NCBI RefSeq assembly: GCF_010672525.1
Contig: NZ_JAAHGH010000010.1
Location: 121,334-185,333 of the forward strand
Length of the DNA stretch: 64,000 nt
Origin: Okeania sp. SIO2B3
Lineage (GTDB): Bacteria; Cyanobacteriota; Cyanobacteriia; Cyanobacteriales; Microcoleaceae
Reading direction: 5' to 3'
Shown here: piece after piece, positions 54,505 through 62,456 of the stretch
How the letters are laid out: each line of letters starts with the position of its first letter
How positions within the stretch are numbered: the first letter of the stretch is position 1
Translations under genes and position numbers: made by a program
Notes under the pieces: generated by a model
What the model was told of the DNA's origin: nothing
Database searches by the model: none
The model's input: the letters and a program-made list of their open reading frames with translations, nothing else

Positions 54505-56358
54505 ATGGTATTTTATTGCTTAAAAGCAAAAGGATTTTACGGGAAAATCATCAATTTTATAGGCTCTAAAATAGCTCAATCACAGCAGATAAAGATCTGC
54601 AATATTAAACAAAAATTAGTTTTATTGAAAATGAAAAATCACTCGATATTGATTGCTGGATTAACTATATTATCACCTATTTTTACCACCATTTCTGCCT
54701 CTGCTGCTGAAAATCTTATAATTTCTATTCCTGCTCTCGATATTACAGATCCAATCGTAGTTTCTTTGCCACCTTTTCAACTAAAAATACCAATTGAATC
54801 TATCGAAAGGTTTGCTAATGAAGGAGAATTTAGCAAAGAATTTACCTTTTATTCTGAGCTGCTCACAACAGAAGAAACAAAAGAAATACAGACAGTCCTG
54901 AAAAAACAAAAACAAGAACTAAGAGAACTTTTTCAAGAGCGTTTTGATGTTAATTCTACTATTGTAAACGCATTTATGGAAGAACCAGCAGGACAAGAAA
55001 TTCTGAAAAGATTAGGTAAAATCCTGAAAACTGGAGAAAATAAAAATGGGAGTGAAGCTCTCCAAACAGCTATCCATTTAGCTCTTGCAGAACCAGATGG
55101 TTTGACTATTATTAATGTGTTGAAAAAATTTCCTGGAGATTTATTAATAGAACTTCAAGAAGGTATCAATTTAACTGAAGAATTAATCGAAAGATTTGTA
55201 GAAGAACGCTTAATTGTAATAGAGCTACAAAATCAAGCTCAAGAACGATTGCTAAGTGAGAATAAAGTTGATTTTAATAATTTTCCAGATTTAAGAAAAG
55301 CAGGAAATATAAAATGGGAAAAACAATCTATTACCTTTAGAAATCCTAATCGCGACCGCTCTTCTCCAGCAAATATTTATCTCCCAAAAAATTCAGGAAA
55401 TAAATTAATTCCTGTGATAGTTATTTCCCATGGTTTAGGTTCAGACATTAATAGCTTTGCCTATCTTGCCGAACATTTAGTCTCTCATGGTTTTGCAGTA
55501 ATAGTACCAGAACATATTGGTTCAAGTGCAGAAAAACTTGAAAATTTCTTTGCAGGTTTTAGCACACCTGTAGATGGAATGGAATTTATTGATCGCCCAC
55601 TAGATATTAAATATTTACTAGATGAATTAGAGGCAAAAATAGACTCCGATCCAATTTGGCGAGGTCAGCTAAATTTTAAACAAGTGGGAATAGTAGGTCA
55701 ATCTTTTGGCGGTTATACTGCTTTAAGTCTTGCGGGTGCTCCCCTAGACCTAGAAGAACTACGAAAAGAGTGCCAATCTGAAGATACTAAATTTATCTTT
55801 AATTTATCTCTATTATTACAGTGTCAAACGAGTAATTTACCAGCAGAAATAACTAACAATTTACGAGATGAACGTATCACAGCAGCTATTGTAATAAATC
55901 CAATTAGTAGTGGTGTATTTGGACCCCAAAAAATTAGTAAAATTGCAATACCTGTGATGATTATTGCTAGTACTAGAGATATTTTTGCCCCACCAATTCC
56001 AGAGCAAATTTATCCATTCATTAGTTTAACTACTACAGAAAAATATTTAGTTATTAGTGAACCAGCAACTCATTTTTCGTTTATTGCTGTAGAAGAAGAG
56101 GAAGTTTCTCTAGAACTACCAATGAAATTAGTTGGTCCCGATCCTAATTTAGCTTATCCTTTTATGCAGGTACTAAATTTAGCATTTTTTCAAGCTTATC
56201 TGACCAATCAATCTCAATCTTTACCATATTTAAGTGGGTCTTATCTACAATATATTAATCAACAACCATTTACTTTTAGTGTATTAAAGTCTCTCACAGA
56301 AGAGGACTTACAAAAGGCGATAGAAAATTTTTCCAAACGATTAAGTAATATTAATTAA
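54505..56358 (+). CDS. Secreted DUF1400-alpha/beta hydrolase
   Basis: 617 residues from ATG 54505, which has a good AGGAG; an alternative ATG at 54631 would place the hydrophobic stretch HSILIAGLTILSPIFTTISASAA at the very N-terminus as a normal signal peptide. A DUF1400 region (about 60-260, LIISIPALDI...ELQEGINLTEELIERF) precedes an alpha/beta-hydrolase domain with oxyanion region VISHGLGSD, the nucleophile Ser400 in GQSFGG, an acid in IIASTRDIFAPP and His in PATHFSF. This fusion is typical of cyanobacterial predicted dienelactone-hydrolase-like or lipase-like exoenzymes. Substrate unknown. Confidence 0.88.
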   Translation: MVFYCLKAKGFYGKIINFIGSKIAQSQQIKICNIKQKLVLLKMKNHSILIAGLTILSPIFTTISASAAENLIISIPALDITDPIVVSLPPFQLKIPIESIERFANEGEFSKEFTFYSELLTTEETKEIQTVLKKQKQELRELFQERFDVNSTIVNAFMEEPAGQEILKRLGKILKTGENKNGSEALQTAIHLALAEPDGLTIINVLKKFPGDLLIELQEGINLTEELIERFVEERLIVIELQNQAQERLLSENKVDFNNFPDLRKAGNIKWEKQSITFRNPNRDRSSPANIYLPKNSGNKLIPVIVISHGLGSDINSFAYLAEHLVSHGFAVIVPEHIGSSAEKLENFFAGFSTPVDGMEFIDRPLDIKYLLDELEAKIDSDPIWRGQLNFKQVGIVGQSFGGYTALSLAGAPLDLEELRKECQSEDTKFIFNLSLLLQCQTSNLPAEITNNLRDERITAAIVINPISSGVFGPQKISKIAIPVMIIASTRDIFAPPIPEQIYPFISLTTTEKYLVISEPATHFSFIAVEEEEVSLELPMKLVGPDPNLAYPFMQVLNLAFFQAYLTNQSQSLPYLSGSYLQYINQQPFTFSVLKSLTEEDLQKAIENFSKRLSNIN

Positions 56359-56608
56359 AGAAGCACATCAGTATTATTGCCTCGATCAAAAAAATCCTCC
56401 AGCAGCACCATCAACCTGTAGAATGTAGGCTCAAGAGCAATAAGGAGGAATCACTTTTTGGTCCCTCAAGTAATGCCTGAAGATACTTATATTATGGTAT
56501 TATGGTTAATTAATATGACTTGATAGAATTTTGCATACTAACTATCTTATATCATTAGAATCTCTAGGAATTATTGACGGGAATAAAATTAACAAGAAGG
56601 CAAATTCT

Positions 56609-57139
56609 ATGCTCAAAGAAAACAAAAAAGTTGAGTTAAATAAATCAAAAAGAGATTATAAAATAGAAGTCGTCGATCATGAATTTATTCTCAATCGTTG
56701 GGACGAGATTGATGCAATTTTATATAGAGTATTTGCAGATTCAGAGTTTAATGATAACTTTGTCAGGACTCGTCCAGCAGAACATACTTTAAAAAATCTT
56801 AGGGAACCTTATCAAGAAGGTATAAAGCATATTATTGCACTAGATTTAGATAATAATATTCTGGGAGCTTTTTTTGTTATTCCTACTTATAAACCAGAAG
56901 GAAAAGAAGATTGTGATTTAGGATGGATGTTTACTATCGAATTACACCCAAGATTCCGCCATGAAGTACTGAATGCTATTATTGATAAAGTTCATCAAGT
57001 AACTAAAAATGCTGGTTTTGCCAGAAGAATTACAGAAATGGGAACAGAAGCAGGAGCAAAGTTTTTATCTAAAAAACATGGTTATATTCACACTCCAACT
57101 CCGGAAAAGTTGAATAGATGGACTAAAGAATTAAATTAA
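56609..57139 (+). CDS. GNAT-like N-acetyltransferase domain protein
   Basis: About 176 residues from ATG 56609, preceded by AAGAAGG; an upstream TTG at 56531 would add 26 poorly conserved residues. The core NRWDEIDAILYRVFADSEFNDNFVRTR ... ALDLDNNILGAFFVIPTY ... LGWMFTIELHPRFRHEVLNAIIDKV ... ITEMGTEAGAKFLSKKHGYIHTP has the strand-loop-helix order of GNAT proteins, with the acetyl-CoA loop RFRHEVL lacking the usual RGxG. It lies 370 bp before the methyltransferase/oxidoreductase cluster and may or may not belong to it. Confidence 0.6.
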   Translation: MLKENKKVELNKSKRDYKIEVVDHEFILNRWDEIDAILYRVFADSEFNDNFVRTRPAEHTLKNLREPYQEGIKHIIALDLDNNILGAFFVIPTYKPEGKEDCDLGWMFTIELHPRFRHEVLNAIIDKVHQVTKNAGFARRITEMGTEAGAKFLSKKHGYIHTPTPEKLNRWTKELN

Positions 57140-57232
57140 TTTACAGCAGTTTTTGAGTTGATGAGATATAAAGTTTTGGAACTTTAGGCAACTTAGTACA
57201 AAACTGTAATAACTATCTTAAAAAGGTAAGCA

Positions 57233-57256
57233 TTTCCTAGGTCATGCTGCGCAAAC
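57233..57256 (-). repeat. 24-nt small dispersed repeat, copy 5
   Basis: TTTCCTAGGTCATGCTGCGC then AAAC on the plus strand; the most divergent copy, still exactly 24 nt. Confidence 0.6.
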
Positions 57257-57288
57257 AGCTATTAGTACTCAGCTATCAGCAATGTGAG

Positions 57289-57402
57289 TAATAGACATCT
57301 CCTCCAAAAGAGGGAACAGGGAACAGGGAACTAGGGAGAAATAATTGACAATTTATAGATAATAATTGATTTGATTTTTAATTTCCACGCCTATGTCTAA
57401 TG
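57289..57402. repeat. MITE-like element with TAGACATCT ends
   Basis: Second copy of the element at 18854-18964, with GGGAACAGGGAACAGGG and AATAATTGAC interior; it sits inside the GTAAGC-family MITE. Confidence 0.55.
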
Positions 57403-57512
57403 AATAATTACTTCTAAGAGCTGATAGCTGATAGCTGACCACTGAATGCTTACTTAAAAAGTGCTGTAAACTAGCAAAAAATATAATTTTTTTCATAGGA
57501 TAAATTGAACAA

Positions 57513-58223
57513 ATGAACGATCAATACCAAGAACTTGCTAAATTTTATGATAAGTTTGTCCAACAAAATAGAAACTATTATGAAATTGCTACCGAACTTG
57601 CTCAAATCATAGGGGAAGTTAGAAATTTATTGGATATAGGAATAGGTACTGGTTTAATAGTAGAAAATTTACTCCAAATTGAACCTGCCTACAAAATAAC
57701 TGGAATTGATACCAGTGAACCTTTATTAGAAGAAGCTCAAAAAAGATTAGGACAAAAAGTTGATTTATATTGTCAAAGTGTTTCTGAATTAGATATTGGT
57801 AAAAAATTTGATGTGGCTTATTCTCGTGGTGGTGCTTGGACGTTTGTTAATTATGAATCGGAAACAATGCTTGCTAGTCACATTTTTAGTTCTGAAGATA
57901 TACAAAAAAGCTTTAATTGTGTTGCCAAACATCTTCAACCAGGAGGTCTACTAATAATTAGTTGTTCTAATGCTTATGGAGATAATTTAGTAGAATTGGA
58001 TAATGATATTGTTCATAAAAGAATTGCTACTACTGAATTAATTGAAAATGAACGTTATGCTATTCTTGATTATCTTTTTTATCAAAATGAAAAATTATTA
58101 ACGCAACAAACACTAAAACTCAAATTACTCAGTCATCAAACCTGTAGGATGATGTTATAAAAAGCAGGATTTATAGAAAAAAATATTAACCAAGAAAAAT
58201 ATTACACCTACTTAAAAATTTAA
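57513..58223 (+). pseudogene. Methyltransferase paralogue A, premature stop
   Basis: The first 215 codons encode a class I methyltransferase nearly identical to those at 59497 and 61719: LLDIGIGTGLIVENLL (SAM motif I), KITGIDTSEPLLEEA, FDVAYSRGGAWTFVN. At 58158 a TAA replaces the GAA of the paralogues (MML-stop versus MMLEKAGF), and the frame after it still encodes the remaining KAGFIEKNIN...YYTYLK to 58223. So a single nonsense change removed about 21 residues. The missing tail is the final helix and strand of the fold, so the product may be inactive. Confidence 0.8.
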
Positions 58224-58255
58224 GCACAATATTTTTATAATAGCTAAAAAATACT

Positions 58256-59203
58256 ATGAAAATTGGCTACATTAAACCCAGTTTCCCTAACGAAAAAAGA
58301 GTCGGTTTATTACCGCAACATTTGTCCTACTGTAGTCCAGAGGATGAACGCAGATTTGAAGAAGGTTATGGGGAAACTTTAGATATTCCTGATGCAGCTT
58401 ATGGAGAAGGTGCTGGTTATTCTCGCGAAAGTCTATTTGCTTGGGCTGATATAATTTACTGCATTAAAGTTCCCCAACCCCAAGATTATCAATACTTTAG
58501 AGAGAATCAAACTCTTGTTGGTTGGATTCATCCCTTTGGTGCATCAGGAGGACATTTTCGAGAATACTGTGCTGAACCGAAAAATCTGCGACTATTTGAT
58601 ATTGGGAATGACATCTCTATCCGTATTACTCAAGGAAAAACAGAAACTCTGAATACTCCAAGAGATTTTTTAAAAGAAAATCACATATTCGCAGGTTATG
58701 CTTCAATGATGCAAGCCATTATGTTGCGAGGTGGAATTACCCAGAATGATCGAGTAGCAGTATTTGGCTCAGGAAATGTGGCTTATGGCGTCTTGAAATA
58801 TTTGCTGAGTAAAGGAATTGAACCTATATTACGTCGCCGGAGTAATGTCGATTTAATGCGACAAGAATTTAAAGATTATGATATTTTTATCAATACAGTG
58901 GAAATTGCTCAAGGGGATGCACCCATTGTTACTTTTGAAATGCTTGATTCTATGAAATCTACAGGTTGGATTATTGATGCAGCAGCAGATACTGGCAGAG
59001 CAATTCAAGGTACTCGTGCAACTAAAATAGGAAATCCTATCTATCAAGACGATCAAGGTCATACTTTTTATGTGGTTGACAATTCTCCTTCTCTGCTGTA
59101 TAGAGAAAGCAGTACAGGGATTAGTGAAGGTTATGCCAAACATTTTTGGAGCAGATCTATGAGTTATTGGTACAGTGATTCCTGTAAAGCAACAAGTAAT
59201 TGA
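58256..59203 (+). CDS. Alanine-dehydrogenase/PNT family oxidoreductase (N5-carboxyethyl-ornithine synthase-like)
   Basis: 315 residues. The N-terminal domain MKIGYIKPSFPNEKRVGLLPQHL and FEEGYGETLDIPDAAYG..AGY, the Rossmann loop VAVFGSGNVAYGVLKYL and the ending FYV-VDNSPSLLYRESSTGIS match the pattern I know from N5-(carboxyethyl)ornithine synthases, which join an amino acid side-chain amine with pyruvate by NAD(P)H-dependent reductive amination. A lysine or alanine dehydrogenase role is possible. The last residues (SDSCKATSN) come from aminotransferase-derived DNA (AAAGCAACAAGTAATTG, in another frame), so the C-terminus was created by recombination. Confidence 0.75.
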   Translation: MKIGYIKPSFPNEKRVGLLPQHLSYCSPEDERRFEEGYGETLDIPDAAYGEGAGYSRESLFAWADIIYCIKVPQPQDYQYFRENQTLVGWIHPFGASGGHFREYCAEPKNLRLFDIGNDISIRITQGKTETLNTPRDFLKENHIFAGYASMMQAIMLRGGITQNDRVAVFGSGNVAYGVLKYLLSKGIEPILRRRSNVDLMRQEFKDYDIFINTVEIAQGDAPIVTFEMLDSMKSTGWIIDAAADTGRAIQGTRATKIGNPIYQDDQGHTFYVVDNSPSLLYRESSTGISEGYAKHFWSRSMSYWYSDSCKATSN

Positions 59204-59495
59204 ATTAAGAAAACAATAGATATATAATAAATCCAGTTGTTTCTACCGTAAGCATTCAGCTATTAGCTATAAAAGCAGAGAGTTTTATTAATATAGACTT
59301 TAAAGCCAGCTTTTAGGCGTAGTATAAATTATAATTCAATTTAGTAAAGCTTTTATCTAAAACTAAAAGCAATAACTGATGGCTGATAGCTGACGGCTGA
59401 GTGCTTACTATCAACAACCCATTGTGATTGTTGAAGGTTCGAGACAATATGTTTTTGATGAAACAGGTAAACCTTATTTAGAGACTTTTGTAGGA
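59184..59495 (+). pseudogene. Aminotransferase fragment split by a MITE
   Basis: Pieces 59184-59247 and 59409-59495 match the 5' part of the class III aminotransferase at 62457 (KQQVIELRKQ, then QQPIVIVEGSRQYVFDETGKPYLETF). The MITE 59248-59408 separates them. The fragment joins directly to the start of methyltransferase B. Confidence 0.8.
59248..59408. mobile_element. GTAAGC-family MITE, copy in aminotransferase fragment
   Basis: 161 bp, ends GTAAGCATTCAGCTATTAGC and GCTGAGTGCTTAC (inverted). Its insertion in a recognisable coding fragment fixes its borders: CTACC before and TATCAACAACC after. Confidence 0.8.
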
Positions 59496-59496
59496 A

Positions 59497-60210
59497 ATGA
59501 ACGATCAATATCAAGGACTTGCTAAATTTTACGATCAGTGTGTCCCACAATATAGGAACTACGATCAAATTGCTACTCAACTTGCTCAAGTTATAGGGGA
59601 AGCTAGAGATTTATTAGATATAGGAATAGGCACTGGTTTAATAGTAGAAAATTTACTGGAAATTGAACCTAAATATAAAATAACTGGAATTGATACCAGT
59701 GAACCTTTATTAGAAGAAGCTCGACAAAGATTAGGAGGAAAAGTTGATTTATATTGTCAAAGTGTTTCTGAATTAGATGTTGGTAAAAAATTCGATGTTG
59801 CTTACTCTCGTGGTGGTGCTTGGACGTTTCTTAATTCTGAATCCGAAATAATGCTCGGTAGTCATATTTTTAGTTCTGAAGATATACAGAAAAGCTTTAA
59901 TTGTGTTGCTAAACATCTTCAACCAGGAGGTCTACTAATAATTAGTTGTTCCAATGCTTATGGAAATAGTTTAGTAGAATTGGATCATGGTATTATTCAT
60001 AAAAAAATTGCCACTACTGAATTAATTGAAAATGAACGTTATGCTCTTCTCAATTATCTTTTTTATCAAAATGAAAAGTTATTAGCGCAAGAAACAGTAA
60101 AACTTAAATTACTCAGTTATCAAACTTGTAAAATGATGCTTGAAAAAGCAGGGTTTATAGAAAAAGATATTAATCCAGGAAAATATTATACCTACCTAAA
60201 AAACACTTAA
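59497..60210 (+). CDS. SAM-dependent methyltransferase, paralogue B
   Basis: 237 residues, complete. SAM motif I LLDIGIGTGLIVENLLEI (about 37-54) with acidic partner in TGIDTSEPLLEEA; LQPGGLLIISCSNAYGNSLVE is the post-IV strand; the C-terminal MMLEKAGFIEKDINPGKYYTYLK is the piece lost from paralogue A. The repeated cluster context suggests N- or O-methylation of a small amino-acid-derived product. The AGGA of its ribosome-binding site (AGGAAATG) is derived from aminotransferase DNA. It ends 26 bp before an aminotransferase start remnant. Confidence 0.9.
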   Translation: MNDQYQGLAKFYDQCVPQYRNYDQIATQLAQVIGEARDLLDIGIGTGLIVENLLEIEPKYKITGIDTSEPLLEEARQRLGGKVDLYCQSVSELDVGKKFDVAYSRGGAWTFLNSESEIMLGSHIFSSEDIQKSFNCVAKHLQPGGLLIISCSNAYGNSLVELDHGIIHKKIATTELIENERYALLNYLFYQNEKLLAQETVKLKLLSYQTCKMMLEKAGFIEKDINPGKYYTYLKNT

Positions 60211-60235
60211 AAATTTCAGCACAATATTTTCATAA

Positions 60236-60265
60236 TGACTCACAAAATACTTAGCTTAGACTGAT
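60236..60265 (+). pseudogene. Aminotransferase start remnant
   Basis: ATGACTCACAAAATACTTAG, encoding MTHKILS then LD and a stop, is the first ten codons of the aminotransferase (MTNKILRQ at 62457). The leader AATTTCAGCACAATATTTTC before it is also shared. It immediately precedes the oxidoreductase ATG at 60267. Confidence 0.8.
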
Positions 60266-60266
60266 T

Positions 60267-61340
60267 ATGACAAAGCAATATTCTTTGGGATTCATTAGTC
60301 ACTCTCAATTTCAGAAAGAGAAGCGATCGCCAATATGGTGGGAACATTTAACAACAGAAAAACAAAATCATCCCTTAATTAAGGAATACATTTTTGAACG
60401 AGAATTTGGCTCTCATACATTCCTAGAATCAGCAGATACTCATTTGATTCGATTAGGTTGTAAGGTCTTAGATAAAATTAGCCTACTTAACTTGAGTGAT
60501 ATAGTTGTTTCTCTCAAGCCAAAAGATGAATGGGAATATATGCGACCAGGGAGTACATTAATTGGCTGGTTTAATCATCTCCAGTCTCCTCCTGAAAATT
60601 TGACAAATATTACAAATATAAAGCTTTTAGAGCTTGAAAATCTAAATATCCAGGCTGAAGGAAGACAGCAAAAAATACTCTATAGGAATGCTTATGTTGC
60701 TGGCGAATGTGGGATAGCTCAAACACTTGCAGAGCTAGAAAAGCTCGATCCTTCTTCCCCTGCCATTGCTCAATCAGGACGACTAGCAGTAGTTCTCGGT
60801 TATGGTAATGTAGGTAAAGGTGCTACTGTGGAGTTACTTTCACAAGGTGTTGAAAGGGTTGTAGTTTTCTCTCAGCGTCAACCTGTTACCATTGAGAATA
60901 AGTTGGCAGGTGTAGAATACCGACAGATGGAATATAGTTTTGGTCAGACTTATGAACTGTTCTCTGAAGGCCGAAAGCTACCTTTAATAGATAGCATTTT
61001 GGCTCAAGCAGACATTATAGTTAACGCAACGACTCCTTCTAAGCTTCAACAAAAATGGACATTTGTTCCTGAAAATAGCTTCCATCAGCTAAAACCAAAC
61101 ATGGCATTTATTGACCCCATACATAAACGTGGTCATGGAGCTGATTTTACTCATGTTACTGAACTTGCAGAACCAGTTAAACTCATCTGTAAAGCAAATC
61201 ATTCTATATGGTATAACGGCTGTAATGCTATGCCAAACTACCGTCCTGCTTATGCTTCTTATACTATTTCCCAAGGTCTACTCGATCATTTAGATAGTCT
61301 AGTGACGTTCTCCTGCATCAAATCAAAGATTATGATGTAG
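60267..61340 (+). CDS. Alanine-dehydrogenase/PNT-like oxidoreductase 2
   Basis: 357 residues. N-terminal domain MTKQYSLGFISHSQFQKEKRSPI...KEYIFEREFGSHTFLESAD aligns in layout with alanine dehydrogenase/PNT-type proteins (ExR, then ADxVVSLKPKDE); the Rossmann loop is VVLGYGNVGKGATVELLSQG (about 170-190). Near the end FIDPIHKRGHGADFT and CNAMPNYRPAYASYTIS appear instead of the VVDNSPSL of the first enzyme, so the substrate pocket differs. It probably reduces an imine or oxidises an amino acid. It follows methyltransferase B by 56 bp and is likely cotranscribed. Confidence 0.72.
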   Translation: MTKQYSLGFISHSQFQKEKRSPIWWEHLTTEKQNHPLIKEYIFEREFGSHTFLESADTHLIRLGCKVLDKISLLNLSDIVVSLKPKDEWEYMRPGSTLIGWFNHLQSPPENLTNITNIKLLELENLNIQAEGRQQKILYRNAYVAGECGIAQTLAELEKLDPSSPAIAQSGRLAVVLGYGNVGKGATVELLSQGVERVVVFSQRQPVTIENKLAGVEYRQMEYSFGQTYELFSEGRKLPLIDSILAQADIIVNATTPSKLQQKWTFVPENSFHQLKPNMAFIDPIHKRGHGADFTHVTELAEPVKLICKANHSIWYNGCNAMPNYRPAYASYTISQGLLDHLDSLVTFSCIKSKIMM

Positions 61341-61344
61341 GCTT

Positions 61345-61640
61345 CCCCACCTCACGGACGCGGGCTTTCTGTTTTGCTGGCGCAACGCTACGCGAACAAA
61401 GGGAGTACAAGCACTTAACTCTCAACAGACAGAGACGATGAGACCCACCGCCTTTTTGTACTAAATTCTGTACTCCAGAAAGTTCCCTCAAGAGTTTTAC
61501 CTTTTCACGGTTTGACTAGAACTTCTGAATTGAACCCCATACTCTATGTTGTTTTCATGGTTCTTTTCAATTCCCTTCCCGTTAACATTCGTATAATGGG
61601 AGACCCCTTGCCGACATCAAAGTTGGAAGCTGTTACAGGA
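61345..61640 (-). pseudogene. tnpB 3' relic with omega-RNA-like tail, copy 2
   Basis: Homologous to 14582-14990: shared blocks GGCGGTGGGTCTCATCG, GTATGGGGTTCAATTCAGAA and the terminal hairpin CCGCGTCCGTGAGG. The coding tail is frameshifted and unreadable. A GCTGGCGCAACGCTACGCG insert (about 61376-61396) of a small-repeat family also seen at 51602 and 19023 interrupts it. It separates the oxidoreductase from methyltransferase C. Confidence 0.55.
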
Positions 61641-61684
61641 GACAGAACAGTAAATCGGTAGTTGGTGATTAATATGCAATTTTT

Positions 61685-61718
61685 AGCCCAGTACTTTATT
61701 TAGATACTTTTGCAGGAA
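61685..61718 (+). pseudogene. Aminotransferase fragment before methyltransferase C
   Basis: CTTTATTTAGATACTTTTGC encodes LYLDTFAG, residues around 61-68 of the aminotransferase, and joins to the methyltransferase start exactly as at 59495. Confidence 0.65.
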
Positions 61719-62432
61719 ATGAACGATCAATACCAAGGACTTGCTAAATTTTATGATAAGTTTGTCCAAAAAGATAGAAACTATTCTGAAATTGCTACCG
61801 AACTTGCTCAAATCATAGGGGAAGCTAGATATTTATTAGATATAGGAATAGGCACTGGTTTAATAGTAGAAAATTTACTCCAAATTGAACCTGCTTACAA
61901 AATAACTGGAATTGATACCAGTGAACCTTTATTAGAAGAAGCTCAAAAAAGATTAGGAGAAAAAGTTGATTTATATTGTCAAAGTGTTTCTGAATTAGAT
62001 GTTGGTAAAAAATTTGATGTTGCTTATTCTCGTGGTGGTGCTTGGACGTTTTTTAATTGTGAATCAGAAACAATGCTCGCTAGTCATATTTTTAGTTTTG
62101 TAGATATACAGAAAAGCTTTTATTGTGTTGCTAAACATCTTCAAGCAGGAGGTATACTAATAATTAGTTCTTCTAATGGTTATAGAGATAATTTAGTAGA
62201 ATTGGATAATGGTATTGTTCATAAAAGAATTGCGACTACTGAATTAATTGAAAATGAACATTATGCTATTCTCGATCATCTTTTTTATCAAAATGAAAAG
62301 TTATTAACGCAACAAACACTAAAACTTAAATTACTCAGTTATCAAACTTGTAAAATGATGCTTGAAAAAGCAGGGTTTATAGAAAAAGATATTAACCCAG
62401 GAAAATACTATACTTACTTAAAAACAACTTAA
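61719..62432 (+). CDS. SAM-dependent methyltransferase, paralogue C
   Basis: 237 residues from ATG 61719 (an in-frame TTG lies nine bases upstream). Same motifs as paralogue B: LLDIGIGTGLIVENLL, TGIDTSEPLLEEA, FDVAYSRGGAWTFFN, and an intact C-terminus. It differs at IISSSNGYRDN and LQAGGI, in the region near the active site. It precedes the aminotransferase by 24 bp, the only place in the cluster where the ancestral methyltransferase-aminotransferase pair is intact. Confidence 0.9.
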   Translation: MNDQYQGLAKFYDKFVQKDRNYSEIATELAQIIGEARYLLDIGIGTGLIVENLLQIEPAYKITGIDTSEPLLEEAQKRLGEKVDLYCQSVSELDVGKKFDVAYSRGGAWTFFNCESETMLASHIFSFVDIQKSFYCVAKHLQAGGILIISSSNGYRDNLVELDNGIVHKRIATTELIENEHYAILDHLFYQNEKLLTQQTLKLKLLSYQTCKMMLEKAGFIEKDINPGKYYTYLKTT

Positions 62433-62456
62433 AAATTTCAGCACAATATTTTCAGA

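Larger units (their letters stand above)
57226..57453. mobile_element. GTAAGC-family MITE with two nested elements
   Basis: Ends GTAAGCA and CTGAATGCTTAC with AGCTATTAGTACTCAGC / GCTGATAGCTGATAGCTG as inner arms. Nested in it are the 24-nt repeat (57233-57256), right after GTAAGCA, and the TAGACATCT element (57289-57402). Order of insertion: outer MITE first. Confidence 0.65.
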
